NCBI GenBank assembly: GCA_019843655.1 | Contig: JACDQD010000002.1 | Coordinates: 196,585-260,584 of the forward strand | Direction of reading: 5' to 3' | DNA length: 64,000 nt | Source of the DNA: Lethocerus indicus | Lineage: Eukaryota > Arthropoda > Insecta > Hemiptera > Belostomatidae | Part shown: positions 47,801 to 59,680 of the stretch, piece after piece | Layout of the letters: each line of letters starts with the position of its first letter | How positions within the stretch are numbered: the first letter of the stretch is position 1 | Position numbers and translations under genes: made by a program | Notes under the pieces: model-generated | What the model was told of the DNA's origin: nothing | Databases searched by the model: none | What the model saw: only the letters and a program-made list of their open reading frames with translations

Positions 47801-49650
47801 CATTATAACTATATTCTGTACTGTTGATTTCGCTAAGGTTGGGGCGACCTGGAGTACAGGGGCGACAAGGCCAAGGTCCTGATGAAGGTCAATCTTAGGG
47901 TTGTCAGTTTCGACTATTGCGCCAAATATTACAACGAGCATGCCCTCAACCGACAGGAAGTTCATCAGTTCTGCACCTACTCCCTGAACAAGGACTCCTG
48001 CCAGGTTTTATATAATTTAATTACAAAATTAATTCGATAAATCTCCTATTTAAAAGAAATTAATTTCTTTTAAAAGAGTTGGGGGGGTAACCAAATCCGG
48101 TTGAGGATATCCGTGCATCGAGCCCTTTTTGCGCCCCAAAATGTTTTTAACGGTTTTCAATACAAGTACGGGATACATTTGGCTTCTTAACGAAATGCCA
48201 TGCGGAATAGAACTATGCCGGGTTCCGCCAAGAAATCCGACATCGCTCCCATCCAAATATTCCAGTCAAAAGTCCTTCGTACCTTCCTTAAGCCCCCCCC
48301 CTCCCACCCCCGGGGGTAGGTTTCCAACCGAACAATCCATACGTTGACCTCAACGTACCCCGCAAAAACACCCTTCCTTAAATTCAATTCCAGCCTCTCT
48401 CCACATCCAAATCCACTCGTCCACTCCCAGGTCAAAAGTACCGTCGCTGGACGGCGTCTTTAACGAGTGAAACTGATCAAACAAACCGTAATTGTACCCA
48501 TAACTGGCGTACAGTTGATTGTACAATAGATAAAGTTAAAAAAAAAAAAGAAAACGAAACGTCAAAACAGAGACACTGTTGAACGGATCGGGGCAGGTTC
48601 GCTACTGAATTTTTCGTACTGTACCGAATAATAAACATATCTGAAGACTTAATCCTCGATAACTTAGTTGTCAGACCGATATATACTGCTTATTATTATT
48701 CTCACAATTTTTTTTCCGACAGTTCCGCAAATAACAAGTACGTTTTCCCTCTTAACGTTATTGTATTTTTAGGTAGAACCTAGCTTTATATATGTGTGTG
48801 TGTGTATGTAATGAAATAATTGTTGTTGTCATGTTATTAGGGCGATTCTGGAGGACCTGTAGTCTGGCTGGACCCGGAGACGAACCGTTTCACGCTGGTC
48901 GGTATTGTGTCCTTCGGCAGGGCCTGCGCAGGATCAGATCCTGGCGTCAACACCGACGTTATGCACTTCATGGGTTGGATCCTTAGCAAAATCAACGGTA
49001 AATTAACAGTTTCCGTTAAATAGATTTGACGTTCTATTCCGTCCTCTCGGGGAGAACAGGTTGAAAATATGAATTTGACTATTGAGGTCATCAGCGATTG
49101 TCACTGTGGCGGACGTCATTTTAAGTATTACGTCCTGAAAGAAGGACAGTTCCGGTCTATTTTATTAATATATTACAGTATTACTGTAGTCAGTGCTTAT
49201 TATAATTACCGATTTCGCAACTTGAAAATTCTTAAAATTGAGTAATACAGTTTGTTGAATTCGTGAATAATTCCAGTATATCCACGTGTATTTTAATGTC
49301 GTTTTATAAATTATAAGCTCGTTATCCAATATAGGACTTAGCAGTCCTAATTTTCTGTATATAAGACTGATAATCCCGCTCAAAGACCACTTTGCGCTTC
49401 AAGTTTCTGAATACGAATTTAAACAATTTCAAAATCATAAAAGTCGACTGAAGCCAATTGTATAGTGCAGGCAAAACAAATATTCTTATTCCAAGACTAT
49501 TATTAATATTCAGCCTACTGTTTAATCGACCCGTTTAATATTCCATTTTACGAAAAAAAAATTAAATATTTAATCTGTCATGTTCTGTTCCTTTCTGATT
49601 TTCCAGCCGATCCAAGGTTGAAGGACGTCTCGATCTGCACCAAAGAATGA
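44815..49650 (+). CDS. SP9: secreted trypsin-like serine protease
   Basis: Exons are 44815-44985, 46075-46285, 46376-46582, 47838-48004, 48841-48997 and 49607-49650, giving 318 residues. The signal peptide MVGLKLLLAVGLIWLAECSA is followed by DSDEDGQFVG and TNCTCGITNK. Activation is at GR|IVGG. Triad: TAAHC, FDIALIVT, GDSGGP. Asp189 is present in NKDSCQ. The pocket reads VSFG and PGVNTD, so Gly226 is kept, unlike SP1-SP7, and the loop before Cys220 is one residue shorter. The tail is ADPRLKDVSICTKE. The introns are loaded with transposable elements (LINEs in introns 1 and 4, fold-back and mariner MITEs in intron 3). SP8 and SP9 share EVIQHE.YD and GR|IV features and form a subgroup at the right edge. 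Confidence 0.93.
45230..46010 (+). mobile_element. Jockey LINE fragment in SP9 intron 1
   Basis: Same element as 21590-22400: IRYLGIHVDAPHTRLK, RIDLNRKFW and later IARIQ-type remnants. It stops about 65 bases before the exon 2 acceptor. Confidence 0.75.
46658..46888. mobile_element. 231-bp fold-back MITE in SP9 intron 3
   Basis: An almost perfect hairpin: ttggaatacccctctgactc at the left matches the inverse of the right end near 46888. The arms of about 95 bases contain tttgggctagaccggtttcg and cgctcgccaccttcagtagc. Confidence 0.85.
47003..47142. mobile_element. 140-bp mariner-derived MITE in SP9 intron 3
   Basis: ttcggtcggcaactaagtaa and attatttagttgtcaacct are inverted ends of the 7577 mariner family. 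The inner ggaattcac and gtgaattcc also pair. Confidence 0.75.
48190..48555 (+). mobile_element. Jockey LINE 3' fragment in SP9 intron 4
   Basis: Contains the gccaagaaatccgacatcgc region and a 3' tail gattgtacaatagataaagt followed by an A-run. Same family as 58370-58755. Confidence 0.7.
48651..48682. mobile_element. mariner terminal fragment
   Basis: taacttagttgtcagaccga is a single degenerate mariner-MITE end in SP9 intron 4. Confidence 0.4.
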
Positions 49651-49834
49651 AGGGTCCGCCTTAAAAGTAGTTTAAGTCCAATGTAAACGTTTCAACGATA
49701 CAATAAAAATTTAATTGCGTACACAAACCGACACTGATTTCACCCAACCTTCGTTTAATTTCGGGCGGAACCGAAAAAATGACCGAGTAGTTTCGATACC
49801 GTCAAAACTCAAAATTGTCAAGTGTCAAGCGCAA

Positions 49835-49835
<1 letters not shown>

Positions 49836-49892
<57 letters not shown>
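49836..49892 (+). repeat. (TA)n microsatellite
   Basis: About 28 uninterrupted TA dinucleotides lie 185 bases after the SP9 stop. Confidence 0.95.
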
Positions 49893-49894
<2 letters not shown>

Positions 49895-52018
49895 GACGTG
49901 GCGACACGTAATTGGGCCTCGGTCCAAATGTAATTTAAAGTTCACGAATAGCAAAGTCGACGACGAGAGCGGCCGCGGTAAAGTTGGGCCCGGATATTTA
50001 AGTTGGGAGATATTTCTCTCAGAATAAAATAACAACTTTACCGGGAAGAAAATTTCCCGTCCGGGAGGTGTTTGATTGGGAATCGGGGGTTGGGGGTTGG
50101 ATTGGAAACCGGACGAAATATTCCAGAATAAATAATAAGCGGAATGAATAATAACAGCGGCAGGAATTTATCCCAGTCCTCCTGTTTAACTTCGGCCAGG
50201 GGTAAATCTTTGCGAGAAAATATTTCGGGACTTTGGCCCGTATTTTAATTCCATTCATTGTCTCAATTTCTAGTCGTTAAACGTCGCGAAAAAAAAAACA
50301 TGATTCGGCGGCGTTTTACACTGATCGTGTCTGAATATAAAAATGTAAAACTCCAAGAAATAAACTCGTACTTGTACTATAATAATAGGCATTGGTGCAA
50401 ATAGTGGCCGTTAATAATATTAGAGTTCAATTAATTGCGATCACCGGAACTACAAACTATATAACTTGTACCAAAAATGAGACACAACTCCGTCAATCAG
50501 TTTGCAAGTTATGGACTTTTAAACACGGTGGATACATATTTTCGGACCCCTCTGTATAATAAGAAATAGGATGAGGAGGAGGATGAGGATTAGAGGAGGA
50601 GCCTGCATTTGAACGGTGACAAAATACCGACGTTGAGCGGACAAAAACCGAATCCGTACCGGCTTGAAACATGCCTCATAAAATGGAAATGGATAGAATG
50701 GCGCCTCGACCTCTCCGAGTATTATTTTTTTTTTTTTTATTTTTTTTTGTCCACCCTCCGCCAATAAATTATCGGACGACTCTACGACGGCGTAACAAAT
50801 TCACGGTTTATTCGACGCACTTCGGCACCCTCATTTGGCCGCAGAACCGACCCAGTAATCAGATTTCAAGATATAATACTGTTTTACATCAAACGCTTAT
50901 TTCCTTGAATACAAATAGAGGAATTGTCGGGACAGGCTTCTCGCCGTCTTCAGTAGAATTCCGCCTGGCGCTGCTCTAGGGGCGCTCGGGCGCAAATACT
51001 TTCCATAATTCTGTACGGAAATTATAATAACAGCGGAGTTTGTATATCTGCGTCGACATATTTAGGCCGATTCCTGCTGTCGACTCAGTTCGGAATTGTT
51101 CCCAGTTATGTCCCCGGAGGGTGAAAATTGCGTGGGTTGTGAAGCTCAGTGATTAAACCGACACGTGACTCTCTCTCTCTCTCTTGGACGTGATTAGATT
51201 TCCATCAACTTACTAATTTCAGTTCGACTTATACTGTAAACGGGAGGAGCTTCTAAATTCCCCTTACATTTACCGAAATTACCTTTGTTCGAGCTTCAAT
51301 TAAGTAATTGATCGTTGGCGAGCCACGTTGTCGTTTCAGCTTTTGTACAAACTCCGTATTTTCTTTCAATTTTCAATGACGACCTTGCAAGATGCCGACA
51401 GCGTATTCGTGCACAGGAAGGATATGCGAACAATGGACGAAGTTGAATCGACAGAATAACGAACGACATCCGTACCGAAATGTGTAAAACGATGAAAATG
51501 TTTGTATGCCGCGGCCGTAACGAGTGTCCGTTTGTCGACATTGTACTACGAAGTTTCCCTGTTCGAAACTAGACAAATGGCATCGTTAGTGTCACAGTTT
51601 TCGCTGTAGACGGCGGATCCGGCTACATGAAATAGACAACGTTAGGTCGTCCCAAGGTCCCGGACGAATTTAGCCCTTTTCTCTATTGGTTGTAAATTCC
51701 TGAATTACATAATAGCTCGTTTCATTTCACGTCTTATATTAACAGTGGGACATGTCTCTGCGGTCTTTCTAAACTGCATTGTTGTGTTAATTTCGGCAAG
51801 ATGAATAAATTTCCATCGCCGTGTATCACTGTCCCGAATTCTACACAATGAGACGGTGGCGGAAAGCGCAAAACGATCTAGCTTGGGCTAGACGTGACGG
51901 GCGAATGTATTTTTGATGTATTCACATTTCTGTTCAACGCGTTTCCACTTTACAGGCTTCAAGCAAACCTCCCTCCCCACCCACACCCCGAACTGCTACC
52001 AACGAGAAAAGAAAACCC
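49893..52018. other. gene-poor region after SP9
   Basis: No gene seen. 50440-50556 is the right half of the CAGAG-end MITE (ends ggacccctctg). 50943-50957 (ctcgccgtcttcagt) is a fold-back half-site. 51172-51184 is a (CT)n run. The rest is unremarkable. Confidence 0.55.
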
Positions 52019-52420
52019 GACTCAAAAGAATTGACTTAAACAGAAAATTTGGACTCTTAAGGCCATTACTAAAACGTACATCGAAATTGACCTTAAGTAA
52101 CAAACTGACAATATATATAGAGCTGTAGGGTTCCACCAAGACATCCGACATTGCTCGCATCCAGAGATTCAATCAAAAGTCCTTCGCATACCACCCTTAA
52201 TGCCCCCGGATATGTTTCTAACCGAACAATCCATAATGACCTCAACATAACGCTTCCTCAAAATTCCATTCCCGCCTCTCTCCACATCCAAATCCACTCG
52301 TTCAGTCCCTTTCCTCTCTTACTTATCCATTATCCCCCCCCCCCCCAAAAGGGACGACTAAACGCCCCAACCGGCCCAGAGAGATCACCTCCTCGGGCTG
52401 AAGTTGATTTTCTTCAGAGT
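52019..52420 (+). mobile_element. Jockey LINE fragment
   Basis: LKRIDLNRKFGLLRPLLKR and TSKLTLSNKLTIYIEL are open. YVSNRTIHNDL follows after frameshifts. Confidence 0.75.
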
Positions 52421-52594
52421 TTCTTCAGACGCATCTAAATCTGATTTAAGGAAAAGGCGCCAAAATGTAACAGTATAGAAAAGCCTTAGGAAAAACTAAA
52501 AACATTAACAGTTTTACACCCCATTGTTGTCGTCTCTATAGAGGGTCCTTTATTTTCCCGATGTGCTAAAAAAGTATTTGGCAGCTTCCCGGTA

Positions 52595-52710
52595 TAAATC
52601 CTTCAATTCCGATCCCTCAATTCGACAACTTTCACCGTCAGTGTAAAGTTAGTGCACTGTCACTAGATACAATCTAAAAATTGTAGTTGTGACTATACCA
52701 ATAAATGAAA
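52595..52710 (+). mobile_element. LINE 3'-end fragment
   Basis: gtgcactgtcactag and ttgtagttgtgactatacca match, inverted, the 3' end of the LINE at 37825-38070. It ends in an A-run. Confidence 0.6.
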
Positions 52711-54949
52711 AAAAAGCACAAAAATTAGGGTTACGAGCGGCCTGTGGTAGGAGAAAAACTTGTTCTGAATGGAGTACGGTGGAGGAAGGGCCAGAGTATC
52801 GAATTAATCGTCAGACGGAGGGAAATAACATTGGGTAGAAAAATGTAAGTTTCATTTCCGGGATTTTGACTCAGTTTTATCGTCCGATAGCCGGGCCTAT
52901 CTATAGAATAGTACCGAGGGGTACGGTACCGAAGAAGTGGAGAAAATACGGGAAATAGGTCGGTTTGACCGGAGGGCCGCTATCGGTTTTAGTGTTATGC
53001 CCCGCTATATGCGCCCGGGACCGTGAAATTTGTCCTGGAGGGGGCGTAAAATAGCCCCCAACCACCCTCACCACTCTTATAAACTTGCATATTGTTCCAA
53101 GACCAACCCCCCCCTAATAACATTCGGTCCGTTGGACGAGATAGTGGCGCCCACCCCCACAAACACACTTTTCCCGTTTTCCCGGCCTCATACAACCCTC
53201 CCCGCCTACAAATCAACATTATTTCCATGTCCTACACTTTAACGGTACCGGGACACTATTAAGTGAAGTTTAAAGTGTTACGATGATCGAATGGAAATCC
53301 ACCCCGCTTAGGCGTTTGATTCTTGGACGTGGTTTTTTTTTGGGTCCAATGAAGAATGGATCCTATGTACACTGTACCCCTTAGTACCTGCGAAGACGCG
53401 TAATTATTTGATACCGTCTTAAGCGCACGTAATATCGGCCCACGGGGTATACGAGAACACCTCTGTGTCTGGCGATTACTGTCTGGGTACGATATAGTAC
53501 TATATAATAAGTAATAAGTACAGTAATTTCGGTGAGCCGTCCAACAATGTCTGTCGGGGTACAACGACTGCTAGTAGAGGAACAAAGTTAGGAGGTAAAC
53601 GAAATCAACTGTGCGATTTAAATTTATCGCCTGCAGCCATTCTGGCGGAGCTCCAACTATTCTCCCATTTTTTAAGTCCCGCCACCTTGGACTTTATCGG
53701 GAACTGTAGACCGGTATAGTCACGAGGAACGTGCCTAACTATCTATTACCGGGGCTGGTCTTCCTCGGGACAAACTGATAATAATAGATGTTTTACTTGA
53801 AAATTGAATGGGGCTGTTCTCATATAATTTGGCAAGTTAAGAATTAATCGATTTGTGTACAATGGAGACAAATTGAGTTGGATAAGGATTTTAGAGTCCA
53901 CCTATTAGCGTCCTCGATATAGCGACCCCAGAATAAAATTCCCAGTTATCCTGTTGAGCACGTGGATAGGATATGAATTTTTATAGGAAGAGTTAAAAAA
54001 AAAAATAATTAAAAAAATTCGTCAGCTTTGCCGATTCATATAAGGGATATTACTTTAGGATGAACGAGATATGTGTTCAGTCTACGAGCGGTCGGGATCT
54101 GATTATGAAGTGCAGTTTGGACAAAGTTTTGAAAAGTCCCATTAAGTTGCACAGCATTAAATGGGAAACAAATTGGATCTTTCCAAATTGTCAGCTCGGT
54201 CGTAAAAATGCCGCTCACTTACTTTTCACTTATTTTGAAAGGGATTTTCAGCGGACAATTTTATCGCCTTTTTGTCGCCTTCTAATATTAAACCGGGAAT
54301 ACGATTTTTCTCATTCGACGATATTATTAAATGTCGGTTGGCAATTTGAAAATATGTTTATATTTAAATAGCGGAATATAAAATCTCGTTTTAAAGCGTT
54401 CGCGCCAATAAACGTCTAGTATATGAAAATTGTTGGTGTTGAAAGACGGCGTCCTGGATTTATTGGATTTCGTGCGCTAAAAGTTTATAGCTCTAAGTGT
54501 AGTAAATTCATTTTTCCTTAAATTGTCATTTATTTAAATAAATTCCTTTTTACTGTATGAAATCTACAAGAGGTCGATAATCCATTCGTGCGATTATGAT
54601 TGGTTGTGATTTTTGTTCGCTGTATGAGTTTCGGTTTCTCACCATCTTCAGTAGCGATCCGTCAGCGACTGAGAGGCCACGTACCGAAAATAGAACGCGA
54701 CAATACAGACCGGTTATTCTCTGGCCCCTTATTAGAATACCCGGAATTGGCCCGAAATACAGGAAGGGCCGAAAGGGCTGAAAGTGTTGACGCCCACGCC
54801 GCCGGCTTATCCCTTCCGGCCAGCCGAGAGGCGGTACACCAATAATCGACCCTTCGGCGTGCACACTCGGCGCGATTTCATAACGCCGCCCTAAATATAC
54901 TCGCATTCGTGATACAGCCGAAATCCAACCGAACGGGAACAAAACAGCC
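52711..54949. other. gene-poor region
   Basis: No recognisable gene or element apart from a fold-back half-site (accatcttcagtagcgat) at 54639-54656. Confidence 0.5.
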
Positions 54950-55500
54950 CGGGAACTCCAATAGGAGGTTTATAGACCGGTTTGAACGCCGACTGAAACG
55001 TCGAAAACGGACAAAAAAATTGACGAAGTTAGTAAATTGGTATTGGCCAATCGTCGAATCCACCCTTAGACAAGTTGCTGAGGACTTGAACAACATATCG
55101 ATTCGGTCAATGCCGTTCGATTTAATTATTTTTTTTTTAACAACAAAAATTAACTTTTGCACCGTTGTTAACGCCCCCGCTCTTGACATCGTTTCTTGTG
55201 CCCGAATTTTTGGCCAAAAACAACGCTCGTATTCACCGAATCTGTGACTTTTTCTCGTTACCTCAAAAAAACTCAAAAAGGCCCAACTGAAAGGACGACG
55301 CTGCGCTACAATTGGGGTGATGAAAACGGCATCGAAGACGGAGCTTAACGAGATCGCTAAAAACGAATTTTCGAAGCGCTTCGAGGATCGGAAAAAACGT
55401 CGGCGCAAGTGTATAATACTTTGAAGGGGAAAAAAATATATATTCCTAAATAAATGAGTAATTTTTAAAAAAACCCCAAAACAGACCTCGTACAGTGGAT
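54950..55500 (+). pseudogene. decayed mariner transposase
   Basis: Reading across frames gives DEVSKLVLANRRIHP and QVAEDLNNISIRSM (N-terminal helix-turn-helix), then NAPA.DIVSCARIFGQK, YSPNL.CDFFSLPQ (the catalytic-domain CDFF region), LKGRRCATIGV and FEDRKKRRRKCI. The first and second halves are joined by a deletion, and several frameshifts are present. It is distinct from the family whose ends occur at 7577. No clear terminal repeats were found. Confidence 0.75.
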
Positions 55501-56442
55501 AGATATATAATACACGTGACCGAGGTCCTGAGACGACCATATCCGGCGCGATCGTAAAACTTCATTAAAAAATCGTAAAAATCATTATATTCTATCGTTC
55601 GTTACAACTTTATTAGTATATAATTATCGCTTATACCTCCGTATTGGAAACTTAATGCGTTAATCTCGACACAATCATATTTTCTTACTAATCGAAGCTA
55701 CTGTGTAAGCGAATCGGTTCTCCCGATTCTGTGCTTCAATTCATCACAATAAATCGCGTTAAATAATTAAATTAATAAAATATAGGACACTTTACGACTG
55801 GAAAAAGCGAAGTGAAACGTCGCATATTTGAAAGGCCAAGCGACATGCCATGCATATGCTGCAAAGTAAAAACGCGTCACCGAGTATTAGATTTTAAGTA
55901 CAATCGCCAATTAGTTGAGCATAGTGTGACTTTCTTTTTGAAAGTTTATTCTGTAATATTTTATAATCCACCGTTCTTTCGCCGCCCCTTTCATACCGCC
56001 TTCTTGATGTTGCCGCCGTGAAATGTTTCCCCTTTGATTCCCTTTTGACATCGGAGAGCCTCATTTAAGGTAAATTGGGTGTAGGGGCGTCACCTTCTGG
56101 AAATATAAATCTTTCAACTGTGAAAGCAGAATGGAGGGCGCCTCCTACGATAACGTCGTCCGAGAAACCTTCGACTCCAAAACTCTCCAATATTTAGAGA
56201 AAAATTTTCATACGTGCCACCCCAGGAGAGAGAGAGAATAACTGAAATGACTGAAATAAAACCAAAAAATAAGTATTTATAGTAGTCTTGGGAATACGAT
56301 TCGCCGTACACTGCGTACTTCGTCCAGCGGCAGAACTTCGGCCTCGGGCTTGGAAAATTTACAGTTTTCCTTCTGCGATTTGTATTCCTTCCGCACTATA
56401 TTGGTTCTCAAATTGGTTTGTGTATACCCAATGGTATAAAAA
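55501..56442. other. gene-poor region
   Basis: AT-rich; no gene, RNA gene or element recognised. Confidence 0.5.
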
Positions 56443-56745
56443 TTGTTCCGTTCAGTGCATTTCTGGTAAATTCGTCAATCGATTTTCGTTACGATTCTCA
56501 CCACTCGACAAACAGTGAACCATATTTAATTTATTATACACATAAATATGCGGCTCGGAAGCAATTTGTGGTTCCGTGATTTCGTAATTTTTCCAGTTTT
56601 GTTATTTCTTTAATAATAATTAGCGGTAATTTTATGTGTTACTCTCCTATATACAATTGTAATTATGTACGCTCAAATGCGTTTTCCTTGAAACAATATT
56701 GCAGCCAGCCATAATCTATATACCTTAGGACTATAGTCTGTGTGT
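56443..56745 (+). repeat. unknown dispersed repeat, copy 1
   Basis: gttccgttcagtgcatttct, then a segment ending in cgacaaacagtgaacca, and later gcgttttccttgaaacaa plus taccttaggactata are shared with 61165-61345. Copy 1 has about 120 extra bases in the middle. Confidence 0.7.
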
Positions 56746-58369
56746 GTATAGTTTTGAATGTTTTTTGTGTTTTGAATGAGGAACGAGTGTATGTAAATAG
56801 GCTGTTTTGAGAATAAAACAGGTAGTACCAGTGCATTTGTGAAATTATGGTTAACAGGTATGGAACATTGGCAAAATCCAAATTAGCCTACAATTAGTAT
56901 CGAACGAATAATTTAATTTCAAATAAATGGCCTTTGATATACGCTTTGTTTTAATTATTTTTGTATCCCGCCGATATTAATCTCGGTTGGAGGCATTAGG
57001 TTGGGGTGGTGGGGGGGGGTTGGGAAATAACGTTTTACAACATTTATAAAGGTTTCATTTAATAAAGAGCCTCTCCCATTATATCGAATTGGAGGTGATT
57101 AGGTGGGGCGCTATTAAGTTTCTATCGGACGATTTAGATTTGAAACGGGCGATCCGAACTCCGGCCACATTAAGTCCCGGCATTGTCTCTTCCTTATTCG
57201 CGTTTCATTTAATTCTGACAAGGCTATTAAAAAACAATTCCGCCGGTCCCTAACATTGGTATTTATTCGTATTTGAACTGGTTTTTTTTTGAACCAGCCG
57301 CCCGTCCAGGACGAACATCCCGAAGGGGAAAGTATCTCCGGAAGACCCTAAGAGGAGGGGGCGGGGGCGGGGGGCCGTGTATCGTAAATGCTCAAAGCGT
57401 AATAAACTCTATGAATTTATTATTTGTATTTTGCTGCCGCGGGGCAAAATTAACATGTTGATGACATTTTGGTGTCCTCTTTGAGGAAACCCCCCCCCCC
57501 CCCCACCCCCCTGGGGGTCGACTTCCATTGACCCGACCGTGCCCGGCTCGTCTTCGCGTTTTAATTGGAAAATACACGTAGAACCGGGAGGTAATCTGGT
57601 TATAGGGAGTTATAGAACTCCCGTCTATTTATTGGTACGCTTTTCTATGAAGAATAGACAGAAAGAAACACAACAGAAATGACGAAATCGGTCCATGAAC
57701 GTTTGCCAAACTTTCTTGCGATCTTCCACTTGCTCTGTCGCTCCTGGGCTGGACACGGGATTTCGGCTTCTCGCCATCTCCAGTAGGAGTTCAATAGTTG
57801 TAGGGGGGGGGGGCGCAAATATTGAATTTCGCGAACGAACAGTTTGGAAGCCGACGTTGATTAAAACAAACGTGACGAATACAGAAGAGGAAAGATCGCA
57901 GACGGGAATAAAGGAATAGCCGGGGCAATCGTGTTAATTGAAGCCGTAAATCTGGGCCTTTTTACCTGTGTTTACAGCAGCGGGAAATTTAAGAAGTCGG
58001 CATCTAAAAACTCCGCCAACAAATAGACGGAATCGTTTATTAAATTATTAACCTTATTTATTTTTATCGCTGTTTACCGACGGCCAATATTTACGGTCCT
58101 CTGCCGGTCACCGGTTAAGTACATCGTGGAAAATCTACTTTCTGCGCGGAATGAAGATTTATAGCTTTTCGACGCCCCTTTCATATATATAAAACGCGTA
58201 TTATTCAAGGTGGAAAATTATTCCAGCCAAAATCCGGTCAAACTCTTGTCCCGTCGGACGGAATGCACGTAACAATCGTAATTTATATTCATAGCAAAAT
58301 GAAGTATATTTATTTGCCTGTATTCACTTTATGGACTGTCGAGGCCTCTTTTTAAAAGGACATCAAAAC
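56746..58369. other. gene-poor region with G/C tracts
   Basis: No gene seen. G-rich runs occur at 57005-57020, 57355-57376 and 57803-57814, and a C-rich run at 57490-57511. 57768-57785 (ttctcgccatctccagta) is a fold-back half-site. Confidence 0.5.
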
Positions 58370-58755
58370 TGACAGTATATAAAGAGGTATACTAAAACCG
58401 ACACGGACATACGGAATAGAACTATGCTGGGTTACGCCAAGAAATCCAACATCGCTCCCATCCAAACATTCCAGTCAAAGTCCTTCGTACCATCCTTAAT
58501 CCTCCCCCACTGGGTATGTTTCTAACCGAACAATCCATAATGACCTCAACATAACGCTTCCTCAAAATTCCATTCCCGCCTCTCTCCACATCCAAATCCA
58601 CTCGTGTTCAGTCCCTTTCCTCTTCTACCCATCCATTATCTTAAACGCCACCGTCCTAGAGACTTTCTGTAGGCCCAGAATACAGGTCAAAAGTACCATC
58701 ACTGGATGGCGTCTTTATCGATTGTACAATAAATATGGTTTTAAAAAAAAAATTT
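58370..58755 (+). mobile_element. Jockey LINE 3' fragment with A-tail
   Basis: gtatactaaaaccgacacgg, then aacatcgctcccatccaaac and gattgtacaataaatatggt, followed by an A-run at about 58742-58751. Confidence 0.75.
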
Positions 58756-59204
58756 TCGCTCGAGATTTCACATATCCCTTTCCAACCATCCCCAATCGGA
58801 AATTGGTGGATTTTACGTACAGTTTATATTTGTAGTGTCTGTCCGTGTGAAACCAAAGATTGAATGAAAACGCGTATCGGAAGGCTAAATCTGGGAAAGA
58901 AGTTGTCCTGGTGTACCCGTATTAGGGGTGTGGTACACTACACCCCCCCCCCTCCGCCCGTGTACAGGGTGGATTTTGGGAACCCGGGGGAGGGAAATCA
59001 AACGACTGGTAGTGTGTGCATTGATTGGACAGAGGGTGGTTTCTGATTAAGGCAAACAGGTGGGGCTCTCACCTCCTGCAGGACCTGCCGCTCCCCCACA
59101 GAATTAACAGGGGGTTAAGTCCACAAACACACTTTCACACCCGCGCAGCACCATAGAATGAGGCGAATGAAGTTAATTTATTTACAGTGTAAAGTGTGTA
59201 ATTA
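58756..59204. other. spacer between two inverted LINE fragments
   Basis: Contains a C-run (58943-58953) and no gene. Confidence 0.5.
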
Positions 59205-59680
59205 TTTATTGTACTTTATTTATTGTACAATCAACTATATGCCAGTTGTGGGTACAATTGCGGTCTGTTTGATTAGTTTCACTTGTTTCACTCGATAAAG
59301 ACGTCGTCCTTAGTGACGGTACTTTGGACCTGTATCCGGCCTACAGAAAGTCCCTTGGCCAGTGGCGTTTAAGCCAAAAGGTAGAAGAGGAAAGGGACTG
59401 AACGAGTGGATTTGGATGTGGAGAGAGGCGGGAATGGAAGGAATTTAAGGAAGCGTTATGTTGAGGTCATTATGGATTGTTCGGTTAGAAACATACCCTG
59501 GGGAGCATTAAGTATGTTAAGAAGGACTTTTGACTGGAATGTTTGGATGCGAGCGATGTCGGATTTCTTGGCGTAACCCAGCATAGTTCTATTCCGTATG
59601 TCGGTGTCGGTTTTAGTATACCTTTATATACTGTCAGTTTTGATGTCCTTTTCAAAAGAGGTTTCAACAAGTCCAAATTT
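59205..59680 (-). mobile_element. Jockey LINE 3' fragment, inverted
   Basis: Reverse-strand copy of the element at 58370-58755 with a longer 3' part (ttattgtacaatcaactata at its 3' end). It ends in the acatcaaaactgacagtat region, close to where the plus copy starts. Confidence 0.75.

Noticed and set aside
49802..50035. Open frames with repeating YI residues
   Set aside because: Simply the translation of the (TA)n microsatellite.
54878..55540. 220-codon open frame on the minus strand
   Set aside because: It is antisense to a decayed mariner transposase (DEVSKLVLANRR, CDFF and FEDRKKR remnants on the plus strand) and has no recognisable motif.
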